A stretch of 64,000 nt of DNA from the NCBI GenBank assembly GCA_022072125.1, contig JAJVIH010000050.1, positions 41,464 to 105,463 of the forward strand. Direction: 5' to 3'. Of this stretch, positions 51,911 through 61,494 are shown one piece after another. The notes under the pieces were generated by a model. It ran no database searches, was not told where the DNA came from, and saw nothing but the letters and a program-made list of their open reading frames with translations. The position numbers and the translations under genes are program-made. This stretch comes from Myxococcota bacterium (GTDB lineage Bacteria; Myxococcota; JAJVIH01). Position 1 is the stretch's first letter; every line of letters starts with the position of its first letter.

Positions 51911-53455
51911 CTATCGCCCGCAGGCGAGCAGGGGGCCTTCGCGTACGATGGCCGCGCAGCCGTCCGTGGCGTCCACCGGCTCGAAATGCAGGCCGTGGAT
52001 GCTCCAGCGGTACCGGGGCATCGCCGGATTGGCGGGCAATTCCTCCTGGATCATGCGGAACAGGAACGGGATTTCGTGGCGTTCGTGCAGTTCGATGGTC
52101 GAGCGCGGCGAACCGCGCGCCGCCATGGCTTTCACCAGCCGCAGCTTGTGGATATAGGCCACGCCATAATCGCCGCGCAGCCCGCCCGCGTGTTTGAGTT
52201 CCTTCCACACGCGCCAGTTGAAGTCTGTCCACCACACCGCAATCAGCAGCACCGGAACCATCAGAATGGCCGTGAGCGCCGCCTGCTGGAGACGCTCCGG
52301 ACTTCCGGACCGCCGGCGGAACAACGCTGTCTCCACGCTGTACAGAATGGCGCCGATGGCCAGGAAATGAGCCGGATAGGCGATGATGAAGTAGTGGGGA
52401 AATATCTTCAGTCGCGTCAGTCCGAACACCAGAAAGGGCGCCGCCAGCCAGAACGCGGAGATCCAGTACGGCGCGGCCTGGCTTAGTTCGGGGATGCGCT
52501 CGCTCCCAATCTTGCGCACGCGCAGGAAACCCAGGGCCAACAGGGCGAAGAACCCCACGCCCAGGATGACCGCCATGCCCTGGTTCGCCGGGGTTTCAAA
52601 TCCCGCGGGCAGAACCCCGGCGGCGGCGGACGGAACTTCCCCGTTGTAGTGGAAGCCATTGGCGGAACCAAGCGAGGTCAGCAGATCAAAGGCGTGTTCG
52701 AGCCGCGCGGGCGTCCATTTCTCCACGGAAGAGCCGGGGGACTCGCCTTTTCCGATGGACAACATGCGGACGATGTCCTCGCCCCGGGTGCGGATGAGAT
52801 GAACGATATAGGGGACGAGCAACCCGATGGCCAGCAGCACGCCATTGATGAACGCCCCGGGATCGTATTTGCCGCGCCGGTGGAACAGCGCCAGCGATCC
52901 CGCGGTCACCGCCAGCGCGACGTATCCGGAAAAATGGATCTGCCAGACCAGGCACAGCGCCGGAAACAGGCCGATCGCGGCGTAACTCAGCCGTTCCGAA
53001 GCCACCTTGATCAGGCAGTACAGCACAATCACCGTGAACAGCGGCAGCAGGTCCTGCGCCCAGATTTTGCGGGAGTACAGCACCGCCCAGGGATTGACGG
53101 CGAACAGCAGCGCCGCGGAAAACGCCGCGGGGGTGGAGAACAGCCGGCGCGCCAGGTGGTAGGTCAGCACCACCGCGGCGACATTGCACAGGCCGACAAA
53201 GGCGGCCACGAACAGCGGGTCCGGATTGAGGAACGCCGCCGGGGCCAGCAGGTACAGAAAGGCCGGCGGATTGTAAACGCCCACGCTCGACATCAGGCCG
53301 GTGACGGGCGGCTTGCCGTCGCGCACGAACTCCAGCGTCAGCGCCAGCGCGTCCGCCTCGTCCAGCTTGAACTCCATCCACTCCAGTCCGAAGAAGCGGA
53401 AGAAGCCCGCGGCGATCGCCAGGATCGCCATCAACACCCAGTCAATTCGTCGCAC
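51911..53455 (-). CDS. Glycosyltransferase family 39-type (ArnT/PMT-like) membrane protein
   Basis: 514 residues from GTG at 53455 behind GGAG. About ten to eleven hydrophobic helices. The first periplasmic loop carries EFKLDEADALALT (GT-C acidic motif D-E-A) and PPAFLYLLAPAA, and LFSTPAAFSAALLFAVNPWAV is typical of GT39 (dolichyl-phosphate-mannose-protein mannosyltransferase-like). It transfers a sugar or lipid-linked group in the periplasm. Substrate unknown. Starts 21 bases after the large exported protein gene at 53477; probably an operon. Confidence 0.82.
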   Translation of the reverse strand: MRRIDWVLMAILAIAAGFFRFFGLEWMEFKLDEADALALTLEFVRDGKPPVTGLMSSVGVYNPPAFLYLLAPAAFLNPDPLFVAAFVGLCNVAAVVLTYHLARRLFSTPAAFSAALLFAVNPWAVLYSRKIWAQDLLPLFTVIVLYCLIKVASERLSYAAIGLFPALCLVWQIHFSGYVALAVTAGSLALFHRRGKYDPGAFINGVLLAIGLLVPYIVHLIRTRGEDIVRMLSIGKGESPGSSVEKWTPARLEHAFDLLTSLGSANGFHYNGEVPSAAAGVLPAGFETPANQGMAVILGVGFFALLALGFLRVRKIGSERIPELSQAAPYWISAFWLAAPFLVFGLTRLKIFPHYFIIAYPAHFLAIGAILYSVETALFRRRSGSPERLQQAALTAILMVPVLLIAVWWTDFNWRVWKELKHAGGLRGDYGVAYIHKLRLVKAMAARGSPRSTIELHERHEIPFLFRMIQEELPANPAMPRYRWSIHGLHFEPVDATDGCAAIVREGPLLACGR

Positions 53456-53476
53456 GCCGATCTCCGCGCCGGGCGT

Positions 53477-55525
53477 TCATTCCTCGCAGCCCAGCAATCC
53501 GTCTTCTTGCAGTTCCAGCGTGGAGCCCACGCGCTGCGGGTCATTGGGCGCCCGGAGCACGCCCACCTTGTACGCCTTCTTTTTTTCCAGCCGCTGGATG
53601 ACCTTGCCCTCGTACTGGCAGCCGAATTCGCAATCCCATTTCACGCAGGCGCCGGTTTTCCAGCCCTGCCTCAGGCGATCGGCCCGTTTCCTTTTGGCTT
53701 CCACGTCGCCCTTCGCGGCCAGTTCCTTCTGCTTCTTCTCCACCGCCGCGCGCATGGCGGCGGAAGCCATGGCGACGCCCGCGTTGGGCCCCTTGATCTT
53801 CAGCGTCAGCACGGCGGGCGGGCGGGAAAATTCCAGGCCATTGTCCTCCACCGGTCCGAGATCGCCCGAAAGAAAACGATCCGCGAGGTGTTTCGGCGTG
53901 ATGATCTTCGCCTTGCGGTTGAAAAGCTGGAACAGGGCCATGGATCGGTTCTGGTGCGGGAAGGGGCAGATTTCCACCTCCCAGAGCTTGCCGCCGTCGA
54001 AACGGCCCACCAGTTCGATGCGCGCGCCGCCGGCCTGCACGGCGCGGCAGGCCTCGTCGCCGGCCCCCGACAGGCACAGGCATTGTTCGCCGGGTTCGTT
54101 GTCGCCGGTCAGCGGCTGCAGGGTTTTTCCAGAGGCGAATTCGGCTTGACCGCTCCCCCATTTCACCTGCCCGGCGTTCTCGATCCACGGGCGCAGGAAG
54201 GCCAGGTCCCCCAGCGCCTCGTCAATGGATTTGTCGGTCATGCGCCCCGCGGCCTGGCGGGCGAACGCCGCATAATCCGCTTCCAGTTTCGATTTGAACG
54301 CCTTGTCCAGGACGAAGGCGCGGCAGCCCTCGCTGGCCGCGGCGTAATGGCGGAACGATTCGCCGTCCCCCGGCTTTTCCCTGGGGAGGATCGCCTTGCA
54401 CGCGGCCTCCACGGCGGGTTGCGCCTCGCCGTAATTCTTCTCTTCCGGAAAGGACGCCTGGAACTGCAGCAGCGATCCGGTCATGGCGGCCAGGTCCTTG
54501 CTGTTGGCGGGCTTCATGGCGGCGACGGACTTGAGCCAGCGTTCGCGGAAGCGCGGCAGCAACGAGGCGGCGGCGCCGCGATCGCCGAAAATCTCGATGA
54601 ACGCCACCACCTCGGCGCGCGTCTCCTCGATGGGAATGGCGCTGTTCGACAGCATGGCGGAGATTTTTCCGCGCCACTGGAAGGCGATCAGATCCTTCAT
54701 CTTCACGGGCAGGTTGCGCGCCGCCGGAGCCGTGAATTTGTCCACCGTGTCCACGGCGGCGAGCAGATCGCGCACGCCCGCCGATCCGCCCTGGTAGGAT
54801 TTCAGGTACAACTGGGCGATCCGCTCGAATTCCTTCTCCAGTTCAGCGGTCTCCACGGCGCCCGGGAACATTTCCTTGTAGGGCGTGATTTCCTTCCAGG
54901 TGTTTTCCAGGGCCGTGAGGTATTCCTTCGTCCCGGGGGCGGCGGCGTTTTCCGTTTGCCGGATCAGCGTGGTCAGGATTTTGCTCCAAGCGGCGCGCAG
55001 CGCGCCGGTATGCGGGTCCACCAGATCGGCGCGGTTGGTGAATTTCCGGATGGCGGTGAAGCAGCGGGCGATCGCCTTTCCGTCAGCGGCGGTATTGACG
55101 GGCCAGGCGGCGAGGCGAAGGAGCAGCCGGTCCATATCCGACTGGGTGAGTTCATAAGTCGCGACGGCCTGTCCCCGGTATTTCCAGGTGCGTTTCACCT
55201 TGCCATCGGGTCCCGTCACCTCGACTTTTTCATCGCCGAAGCCGGACAGGTCCACCGAGGCGTCTTCCGAAGCGCGTGCGGCGTCGGCGTCAGGAAACCC
55301 CATCTCGATCAACTGGCGGCGGATTTCACCGCGCGCGCTGTCCTTGAAAAAATCCTTCGCCTTGCCGGAATCCGGACCGAGCAGTTCGTTGTTCTGGTAT
55401 TCGCCGCGCACGGTGAAGGTTTGGGCGAAGGCTCCGGCGCCGGGCAGAAGCAGCAGGGCCGCGGCGACGACCGGGGCCGCCCAGTTTCGCGGCATGGGGA
55501 GACAAGGGGCTTCAAGCGGCGTCAT
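53477..55525 (-). CDS. Large exported protein of unknown function
   Basis: 682 residues from 55525 (or ATG at 55495, MPRNWAAPVV). Signal peptide ends near GAGAFAQ. No family recognised. The middle 400 residues are helical, with SPEEKNYGEAQ-like and AAASEGCRAFVLDKAFKSKL segments. Near residue 480 a Cys-rich loop (EQCLCLSGAGDEACRAVQAG) and near the C-terminus WKTGACVKWDCEFGCQYEGK, which looks like a small SH3-like or RcsF-like disulfide domain with QYEGKVIQRLEKKKAYKVG. Probably periplasmic. Followed by the GT39-type gene. Confidence 0.65.
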   Translation of the reverse strand: MTPLEAPCLPMPRNWAAPVVAAALLLLPGAGAFAQTFTVRGEYQNNELLGPDSGKAKDFFKDSARGEIRRQLIEMGFPDADAARASEDASVDLSGFGDEKVEVTGPDGKVKRTWKYRGQAVATYELTQSDMDRLLLRLAAWPVNTAADGKAIARCFTAIRKFTNRADLVDPHTGALRAAWSKILTTLIRQTENAAAPGTKEYLTALENTWKEITPYKEMFPGAVETAELEKEFERIAQLYLKSYQGGSAGVRDLLAAVDTVDKFTAPAARNLPVKMKDLIAFQWRGKISAMLSNSAIPIEETRAEVVAFIEIFGDRGAAASLLPRFRERWLKSVAAMKPANSKDLAAMTGSLLQFQASFPEEKNYGEAQPAVEAACKAILPREKPGDGESFRHYAAASEGCRAFVLDKAFKSKLEADYAAFARQAAGRMTDKSIDEALGDLAFLRPWIENAGQVKWGSGQAEFASGKTLQPLTGDNEPGEQCLCLSGAGDEACRAVQAGGARIELVGRFDGGKLWEVEICPFPHQNRSMALFQLFNRKAKIITPKHLADRFLSGDLGPVEDNGLEFSRPPAVLTLKIKGPNAGVAMASAAMRAAVEKKQKELAAKGDVEAKRKRADRLRQGWKTGACVKWDCEFGCQYEGKVIQRLEKKKAYKVGVLRAPNDPQRVGSTLELQEDGLLGCEE

Positions 55526-55693
55526 GGCGAATCCTTCGGTGGAGTGGGACGGCGACCATCAAACCCGGCGGTGAATGGAATGCGGCCCCTCTAGCATATT
55601 CCCGCCCGCCTTGCACCTGCATGGCGGCGGGGCCTGGCCGTCCGGCGGTTTGGACCCAGCGCGTCCGGCCAAGTCTGGATCCGGCGCCGCCCC

Positions 55694-56689
55694 TCAGTCG
55701 AGGACCTGGCGCTGGGGGTACAACTGGCCGCTGTTGACCAGTTCAGCCGGGAACTCCAGCCAGTCAATGCCGCCGCGGGCGTCGCGCATGACCACCCACA
55801 GCATCAGGTTCGCCGTGTCCCCGGATGCGATCACCGGCGTCTGGAAGATGGATGCGTCGCTGTCCTCGCTGGCGGCCGAACGGAACGAGTCCAGCCGGCC
55901 CGCGGTGGTGTAGAAGGAATAGACCAGGTCCTCGCCCACCAGTTTTGTGCTCCCGTCAAGCTGGATTTTTGGATAGGGCTCCGCCGAGCCTTCCACCGGA
56001 ACCGGGTCCAGCTTGATGAAGCGGCCCGATTCCAGCAGGTTGACGGCGCCGGGAGTCAATACTTTTTTGTCCGCCAGCACGCCGGCCAGTCGCGGATTGC
56101 CATTGAGGGGCGGCTTTTCGCGGATGATCACCCGCTTGAGCGCGGTCACGCTCTCTTCGCCGGCGGTGACCTTCAGGCTGACCAGCACGGGAATGCCTTC
56201 CTTGGGGAAAGCGAACGATCCGCCGGTGGATCCGCCGCCCGATCCAGGCGGACGGCTGGCGAAGTTGTCCCGCAACTCCGGAATCGCGGCGATGGTGGCG
56301 GTCACCGCGTCGAAAACGCGGAAGGTCCAGGTCTTCTCCGGACTGCCGGGAATGGCGCTGCGGGGCCCCGTGCAGTCAAATTCAGTGAAGGCGGAGCCGC
56401 CGATCTCGAAGCCGCAGACTCCCCAGGCGTAGGTGATGGGGCGGCCCGCGCCCTTGGGATCGGCCACCAGCGCGTCCATCCTCACCTCGGCGGTGAACAG
56501 TTCGTCCAGGGCGATCTCCGGGCGATCGGCGCGCACGCCAAGCACGCGCAATTTCTCCACGATTTCGGGGCGGGGCAGATCCTCGCCGCAGCCGGCGATG
56601 GCCATGGTCAGCGCCGCCGCGGCAAGGGCGGTCAGGAGCATGGCGGGTTTCCAGGGGCGCCGGAGTGAAAACAGATCAAACGGCTTCAT
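55694..56689 (-). CDS. Lipoprotein, last gene of the TonB operon
   Basis: 331 residues from ATG at 56689 behind GGAGG at 8 bases (ATG at 56695 has a 2-base spacing and is less likely). Lipoprotein signal ends in TMAIAGC. Mature part opens with VEKLRVLGVRADRPEIALDE, a lead seen on Myxococcota lipoproteins beside TonB receptors, and has an internal Cys pair region (WGVCGFEIGG, EFDCTGPRS) and beta-rich C-terminal half. Eight bases after the receptor gene, so it is probably its outer-membrane lipoprotein partner; the ligand is unknown. Confidence 0.8.
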   Translation of the reverse strand: MKPFDLFSLRRPWKPAMLLTALAAAALTMAIAGCGEDLPRPEIVEKLRVLGVRADRPEIALDELFTAEVRMDALVADPKGAGRPITYAWGVCGFEIGGSAFTEFDCTGPRSAIPGSPEKTWTFRVFDAVTATIAAIPELRDNFASRPPGSGGGSTGGSFAFPKEGIPVLVSLKVTAGEESVTALKRVIIREKPPLNGNPRLAGVLADKKVLTPGAVNLLESGRFIKLDPVPVEGSAEPYPKIQLDGSTKLVGEDLVYSFYTTAGRLDSFRSAASEDSDASIFQTPVIASGDTANLMLWVVMRDARGGIDWLEFPAELVNSGQLYPQRQVLD

Positions 56690-56703
56690 GTCCATCGCCT
56701 CCG

Positions 56704-59403
56704 TCAGAACTCCGCCCGCACGCCAAACGCGGGGAAGATGGGCAGGCCCATGAATTCAGTGGACGCGGCGTAGTCGTAGCTGTACTGCACGCCTTCCACG
56801 CCGCGGTTGTTATAGACGTTCTGAACGTCCAGGTAGAAATCGAGGGTCCACTCGTCGAAGATGTATTTCTTGTCCACGCGCAGATCGAGGGAGTGGAACA
56901 GGGGATTGCGCACGCTGTTCGTGGCCCCGGGAATGGGCAGGTAAGTGTCGTTGTCGGCGTCGTAGACGCCGCGCAAGAGGGGGGTGCGCAGGTTGCCCGA
57001 GGCCAGGCGGAAGCGGAAGCCAATCTCCCATTCGTGCGGCAGGCGGAAGGTTCCCAGCGTGGTCAGGATATGGGTCTGGTCCGAGGTGAACAGGCGGTAG
57101 GGCTGTTCGTCCCTGGCGCGGCGCTCGCCGCGGCTCAGGGTATAGGCGATCCAGCCGAAGAAATACTGGGTGGGATCATGCCGGAGCAGAAACTCCATGC
57201 CGTAGGAGCGTCCCGCGCCCTGGTTGCTCTGGTTGAGCGGAACCACTTCGCCGTTGCTGTTGATGCGGGTGGCGTTGCTATCGGCGCGCACCACCAGGTT
57301 GTTCATGTCGTTGAAGAAGCCCACCACGTCGAGTTTGAGGAAGCTGAGAATCTGCTGTTCAAACCCCAGGGAGTACTGCCATGAGTATTCCTGTATCAGG
57401 TCCGGATTGCCGATGGACTCCGCCGTTTCATCGCCCGTGGGCGCCTGGCTGTAGAGGCCGATGGCCCCCTTGACGGCGGTTCCTTCGAGGAATTGCCAGC
57501 GCGTGTTCAACCGTGGGCCGAAATTGATGAGGCGGATGTCCGAATAGTAGTCGGCGCGGATTCCCGGGTTGACGGCCAGCTTTTTGTCGAAGAGGAATTG
57601 CAGTTCGGCGAACAGGGCCGCATCCGCCTGCCAGCCCTCGATCACCGCCTGGCGAACGCCCTGGGACGTGCCGGGATTGGTGACCTCGCCTTCCTTGGGA
57701 GGAGCGCCGGGGGCGATGATTTTGAAGGTGTCGAAGCGGATTTCATTGTCCGTGCCCGCGCGCAGGCTGAGCCAATCCGTGAAACGCAGGGTGAGGGTGT
57801 CCCGCATGGTGAACAGCCAGGTGCGGGCGTCCACATCCACCGGCTGGCCCACCTTGAGCAGGAAGGCCTCGTATCCGGCGCCCAGCACCACCACGTTCTG
57901 GACATCCCTGGAGGGTTTGAACGTGTAGTTGGTCTGCAGGCGGTGGAAATAATTCTTGTTGAAGAAGGTTCCGCGGAAGGCCGGGTCGGCGCCCGGCGGC
58001 TCGGGATTCAGCAGCCTGAATTCGTCATCCGAGCCGAAGAGGTAAATCTTGAGTTTGTGCTTCGCGTCAATATTGAAGCTGTAAAGAACCTGATAGTCGT
58101 AATAGACAGGCGCCACGGTCAGGTCCACGCCCGAATTTTGGGGAATCACCAGCGGCAGGATGAGATCATAATAGCTGCGGTGCCCGGCGATGGTGAGGCC
58201 CATCTTGCTGGTGAGGGGAATCTCCAGCGCCACGCCGGTGTCGAAGAGGTTGGCGTCCACCACGCCGTGCAGGCGGTCGAGGCGCGGCTCCTTGAGGGTG
58301 ATGTCCACGATGCCCGCGATGTTGCGGCCATAGTAGGCGCTGTATCCGCCGGGGAAGAAATTGATGTCCTGCACCACGTCGCTGTTGACGGTGGCGCGCA
58401 GGCCGCCGAAGTGGAAGAGCCGCGGGATGCGCTGCCCCTCCAGGAAGACGCCGGAGTCGCGGGCCTCGCCGCCGCGCACCAGCAGGGCGCCGCCAAATCC
58501 CGGCACGCGGGCCACGCCGGGCAGGTTCTGGACGACGCGCAGGGTGTCGCCGTTGGCGCCGGGAATTTTGCGGATCTCCTGCACCGAGATGGTGCGCTGG
58601 ACGACTTCCTTGACCTCCTTGCGGGCGCGGACGCGGATTTCGTAGGGGTTGTAGCTGGTTTTTTGCAGATAATAACGGACTTCGGTGACCTTGCCCTCGA
58701 CAATCAGATCGCCGGTTTTGAAAGGCTCGTAACCCTTGGCCTCCACGGCGACGATATAGCGTCCAGGCGGCACGCCGCGGAATGAGAACCGGCCATCGGC
58801 GTCCGTGAAGTCCTTCGCCCCGGTCTCCGTGATCACGATTCCGGCGCCGGCGATCTTTTCTTTCGTGCCGCGCGACAGCAGCACGCCCGTGAAATTGACA
58901 GGCGCTTCCGCCGGTTCTCCGCTGGCGGAGGGCGTCGCGCCGCCGATATCCGTGGTGACGCTTCGCCGGATCACGAAATTGTATTCGTAAAGGATGCGGA
59001 CCGGGGCGGGCTTGCCATCTATCTCCGCCGGAGAAAACCGGAAGCGCGTGGCGGCGTTGACGGCGGCCTGCTCAAAGCCCTCGCCGGGATAAGCAGAGGG
59101 CTCGGCCACCTCGACCTGGGTGACCGCCCCCGCCGCGGTGATGGTGAACTGGAGCACCACCCGCGCCTCCCGGCCCTCGGCGAAGGACTTGGGCGGGTAA
59201 TCGGCCTCGGCGAATTCCAGCATCTGGGGATACCGGGTGATCTGGGGACCCTGGGCGGCGGCGGCGGTGGCCGCGGCGGCGTCCCCCGCCCGCGGCGAGG
59301 CGGACTCCGCGCCGGTCGCCTGGGCCATGCCCATGGAAGGCAGGACCATGGCCGCCAGCAACAGGAAGGCTCTGCCGGACAGGGCGATGAAAAAACGTCT
59401 CAC
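56704..59403 (-). CDS. TonB-dependent receptor with N-terminal TonB_C and carboxypeptidase-like domains
   Basis: 899 residues from GTG at 59403, which overlaps the tonB stop (GTGA); the track start at 59421 is a TTG 18 bases earlier. Signal peptide ends near MGMAQA. Residues about 50-145 match the TonB C-terminal domain (ARVVLQFTITAAGAVTQVEV, GFEQAAVNAATRFRFSPAEI). Residues about 165-245 are a carboxypeptidase-like beta-sandwich (GRFSFRGVPPGRYIVAVEAK). The plug follows (RKIPGANGDTLRVVQNLPGV, VFLEGQRIPRLFHFGGLRAT), then a 22-strand-type barrel ending in FPAFGVRAEF. A receptor carrying its own TonB_C domain is unusual. Substrate unknown. Confidence 0.93.
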   Translation of the reverse strand: MRRFFIALSGRAFLLLAAMVLPSMGMAQATGAESASPRAGDAAAATAAAAQGPQITRYPQMLEFAEADYPPKSFAEGREARVVLQFTITAAGAVTQVEVAEPSAYPGEGFEQAAVNAATRFRFSPAEIDGKPAPVRILYEYNFVIRRSVTTDIGGATPSASGEPAEAPVNFTGVLLSRGTKEKIAGAGIVITETGAKDFTDADGRFSFRGVPPGRYIVAVEAKGYEPFKTGDLIVEGKVTEVRYYLQKTSYNPYEIRVRARKEVKEVVQRTISVQEIRKIPGANGDTLRVVQNLPGVARVPGFGGALLVRGGEARDSGVFLEGQRIPRLFHFGGLRATVNSDVVQDINFFPGGYSAYYGRNIAGIVDITLKEPRLDRLHGVVDANLFDTGVALEIPLTSKMGLTIAGHRSYYDLILPLVIPQNSGVDLTVAPVYYDYQVLYSFNIDAKHKLKIYLFGSDDEFRLLNPEPPGADPAFRGTFFNKNYFHRLQTNYTFKPSRDVQNVVVLGAGYEAFLLKVGQPVDVDARTWLFTMRDTLTLRFTDWLSLRAGTDNEIRFDTFKIIAPGAPPKEGEVTNPGTSQGVRQAVIEGWQADAALFAELQFLFDKKLAVNPGIRADYYSDIRLINFGPRLNTRWQFLEGTAVKGAIGLYSQAPTGDETAESIGNPDLIQEYSWQYSLGFEQQILSFLKLDVVGFFNDMNNLVVRADSNATRINSNGEVVPLNQSNQGAGRSYGMEFLLRHDPTQYFFGWIAYTLSRGERRARDEQPYRLFTSDQTHILTTLGTFRLPHEWEIGFRFRLASGNLRTPLLRGVYDADNDTYLPIPGATNSVRNPLFHSLDLRVDKKYIFDEWTLDFYLDVQNVYNNRGVEGVQYSYDYAASTEFMGLPIFPAFGVRAEF

Positions 59404-60293
59404 GATCCGTCCAGTTCCCAACTCCAGGGGATTGGGATGCGATCAGCCTGGGCCTCGCCATCCACCAGCTTGGGGCTGAAGCGCAGCAGGGCGGCGTATT
59501 TTTTCGCCGCGATGTCGAGTTGGTAGGTATTTTCGCCGTCGCCTGGTTTAATCGTCTTTTCCTCGCCGTCCACCAGCAGCTTGATGGAAATCACCTGCAC
59601 GCCGGTGACGGCGCCCCCGGCGTTGATGGATACGATCAGGTTCACCACGCCTTCGATGCCCAACTCCTTGGCCTCGCGCGGGTAATTCTGCCGCGCCAGG
59701 CGGACGATTTCCTCCAGGTTGGCCAGGGCGGCGGCCTTGACCACCGGATCGCGTTTCGGCGCCGCCTGGACGGGAACGGCGGCGGCGGAGCCTCCCGGTC
59801 CGCCGGTGCTGGGCGTTTTCGCCGGACCGGCGGTCCTGCCCATCATGGTGTCGCCGCCCCCCGCGAAGAGCATGCCGCCGGAGCCCGTGCCAAAACTGTT
59901 GCTGCTCATGGCGATGACCGGCAGGTTGCTGGGCGGGCCGGGATTGTTGGCCGCGGCGGCCGGAGGCAGATCCGGGGGCGGCGGCGTCTCCGGCGGCGGC
60001 GGAAGTTCCGGGGGCGGTGGCTTGGCCGGCTCTGGAACCGGCGGTTTGGGTTTGGGCGCCTCAGCCATTTTCGGCGGCGGTTTGGGCTCCTCGCGCGGCG
60101 GCGGGGGGGGCGGAGGAGGTTCCGGCGGCGGGAGCGGCGGCGGGGGCTCCGCTTTGGGTTTCGCCGTGACCGTCACCAGCGAACGCCTGTCGGGCGGCTT
60201 CTGGAATTGCGGGGCGATGACCACGGTCGCCGCGAAACTGGCGTGCAAGGCCAGCGACACGGCGGCGGCGGTGATGAAATGTCCCCGGGTCAT
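59400..60293 (-). CDS. tonB: TonB energy transducer
   Basis: 297 residues. N-terminal anchor helix (ITAAAVSLALHASFAATVVI), long Pro/Glu/Lys-rich periplasm-spanning segment (residues about 45-125, with PPPPLPPPEPPPPPPPPREE), Gly/Ser linker, then TonB_C (LARQNYPREAKELGIEGVVN and AGGAVTGVQVIS). Carries proton-motive energy from ExbB/ExbD to the outer-membrane receptor. The TonB_C domain is longer than in Escherichia coli, with an insertion (KLLVDGEEKTIKPGDGENT). Middle gene of the operon; GTGA overlap with the receptor gene. Confidence 0.93.
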   Translation of the reverse strand: MTRGHFITAAAVSLALHASFAATVVIAPQFQKPPDRRSLVTVTAKPKAEPPPPLPPPEPPPPPPPPREEPKPPPKMAEAPKPKPPVPEPAKPPPPELPPPPETPPPPDLPPAAAANNPGPPSNLPVIAMSSNSFGTGSGGMLFAGGGDTMMGRTAGPAKTPSTGGPGGSAAAVPVQAAPKRDPVVKAAALANLEEIVRLARQNYPREAKELGIEGVVNLIVSINAGGAVTGVQVISIKLLVDGEEKTIKPGDGENTYQLDIAAKKYAALLRFSPKLVDGEAQADRIPIPWSWELDGS

Positions 60294-60313
60294 GGTTCTG
60301 TCACCCGCCGCGC

Positions 60314-60742
60314 TCAGGGGCGCCGCGCCGCCTCGACATCCTTCTTGTCAATCTCAAGGGCGAATTTTTCAATGCCCAGGCCTTTGACCACGTCAATGAC
60401 GTACACGATGTATTTGTACTCCACCTTGCCGTCCCCCGCGATGGCCACCTGCACGTTCTTGTCCTTCGCATATTCCGCCGCGATCTCCTGGCGCATGGCG
60501 GCGTCGCTTTTCTCCGCGCCGTTCAGGAAAATCCTGCCCTGGGAATTGACGACGATATTCAGCGTGGTGGGCGGGGTGTCTCCGGCGTTGGCCGCCTTGG
60601 GCAGATCCACCTTGATGCTGGGATTCATGATGATGCTCGCCGTCACCATGAAAATGATGAGCAGCACCAGCACGATATCCACCAGCGGGGTGACGTTGAT
60701 GCCCGAGATGATTTCCTCGTCGTTCTGGGTCTGACCGGCCAT
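60314..60742 (-). CDS. exbD: ExbD/TolR biopolymer transport protein
   Basis: 142 residues behind GGGAG. One transmembrane helix with the proton-carrying Asp in INVTPLVDIVLVLLIIFMVT, followed by a periplasmic domain (KVDLPKAANAGDTPPTTLNI, VQVAIAGDGKVEYKYIVYVI). Forms the proton channel with ExbB to power TonB. Between exbB (19 bases) and tonB (20 bases). Confidence 0.95.
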   Translation of the reverse strand: MAGQTQNDEEIISGINVTPLVDIVLVLLIIFMVTASIIMNPSIKVDLPKAANAGDTPPTTLNIVVNSQGRIFLNGAEKSDAAMRQEIAAEYAKDKNVQVAIAGDGKVEYKYIVYVIDVVKGLGIEKFALEIDKKDVEAARRP

Positions 60743-60761
60743 GGCGTTTCTCCCGGGCGGA

Positions 60762-61391
60762 TTATTGCTCGCGCTCCGCCTTGAGGCGGGCGATCATGAA
60801 GCGGCACAGGGCGTCGGCGCTGTTCATGATGGTCTTCAGCCGGCGCTGGAAATAGTTGAAGGCGATGACCGCGGGAATGGCCACCAACAGCCCGATGGCG
60901 GTGGCGACCAGCGCCTCGGCGATGCCCGCCATGACCGCGGCGGAACCGGCGGTGGTGTTCTTCGACAGATCATCGAAGGCCTTGATGATGCCCAGCACGG
61001 TGCCGAACAGACCGATGAACGGCGCGTTGGAGCCGACCGTTCCGAGGAAGGTCAGGTTTTTTTCCAGATTGAGACGCTCGCGCGCCGCTGAACCGGCCAC
61101 CACTTCCTCGACGGTCTGAGCCCCTTCCCGGTGGCGCTCCGCCGCGGCGGCGAATATGCGCCCATGCACCGTGTTGGAGGACGCCGCGCGCTCCCCCGCC
61201 TCGCTGAACCGGCCGTCGCGGAGCAGCTTTTCCAGTTCAGGCTGCAAGGCGGCGACGCCCCGGTCGGCGTTGCGGAAGACCATGATCCGCTCCACCATGA
61301 GCAGAATGGATACGAAAGACAGGGCGATCAGGACCCACATGACCCATTCGGCGCCCAACAGGGTGAAACCCAGCGATAACTTGGTGATCAT
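60762..61391 (-). CDS. exbB: ExbB/TolQ/MotA-family proton channel protein
   Basis: 209 residues with three transmembrane helices: WVMWVLIALSFVSILLMVER, then LGTVGSNAPFIGLFGTVLGI and the conserved IAEALVATAIGLLVAIPAVI. The typical G-LFGTV-G and Glu/Thr-Ala-x-G-L motifs are intact. Forms the pentameric channel around ExbD. First gene of the exbB-exbD-tonB-receptor-lipoprotein operon, with a good promoter at 61442-61470. Confidence 0.95.
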   Translation of the reverse strand: MITKLSLGFTLLGAEWVMWVLIALSFVSILLMVERIMVFRNADRGVAALQPELEKLLRDGRFSEAGERAASSNTVHGRIFAAAAERHREGAQTVEEVVAGSAARERLNLEKNLTFLGTVGSNAPFIGLFGTVLGIIKAFDDLSKNTTAGSAAVMAGIAEALVATAIGLLVAIPAVIAFNYFQRRLKTIMNSADALCRFMIARLKAEREQ

Positions 61392-61441
61392 TCCCGGTTC
61401 CGGTTAGACTGAACAAGGTTTTTCCGCACCCCCGGGCGCGG

Positions 61442-61470
61442 ACTATAAGTTTGGATGCAGGCAGCGGCAA
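61442..61470 (-). promoter_or_regulatory. Candidate promoter of the exbB-exbD-tonB operon
   Basis: On the minus strand TTGCCG (61470-61465), 17-base spacer, TATAGT (61447-61442). The exbB ATG is 50 bases downstream. No Fur-box-like 19-bp repeat was evident, so iron control is not supported. Confidence 0.6.
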
Positions 61471-61494
61471 GCAGGCCCCCTCTTTCCGCCCGCG

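Noticed and set aside
52649-55594. 981-residue + strand ORF opposite two membrane/exported protein genes
   Set aside because: Arg/Gln/His-rich shadow; the minus strand has signal peptide, hydrophobic helices and a GT-C motif.
60103-60110. G8 tract in tonB as a second phase-variation site
   Set aside because: It encodes part of an in-frame polyproline segment; the gene is open throughout and the tract is explained by the CCC/CCG codons.
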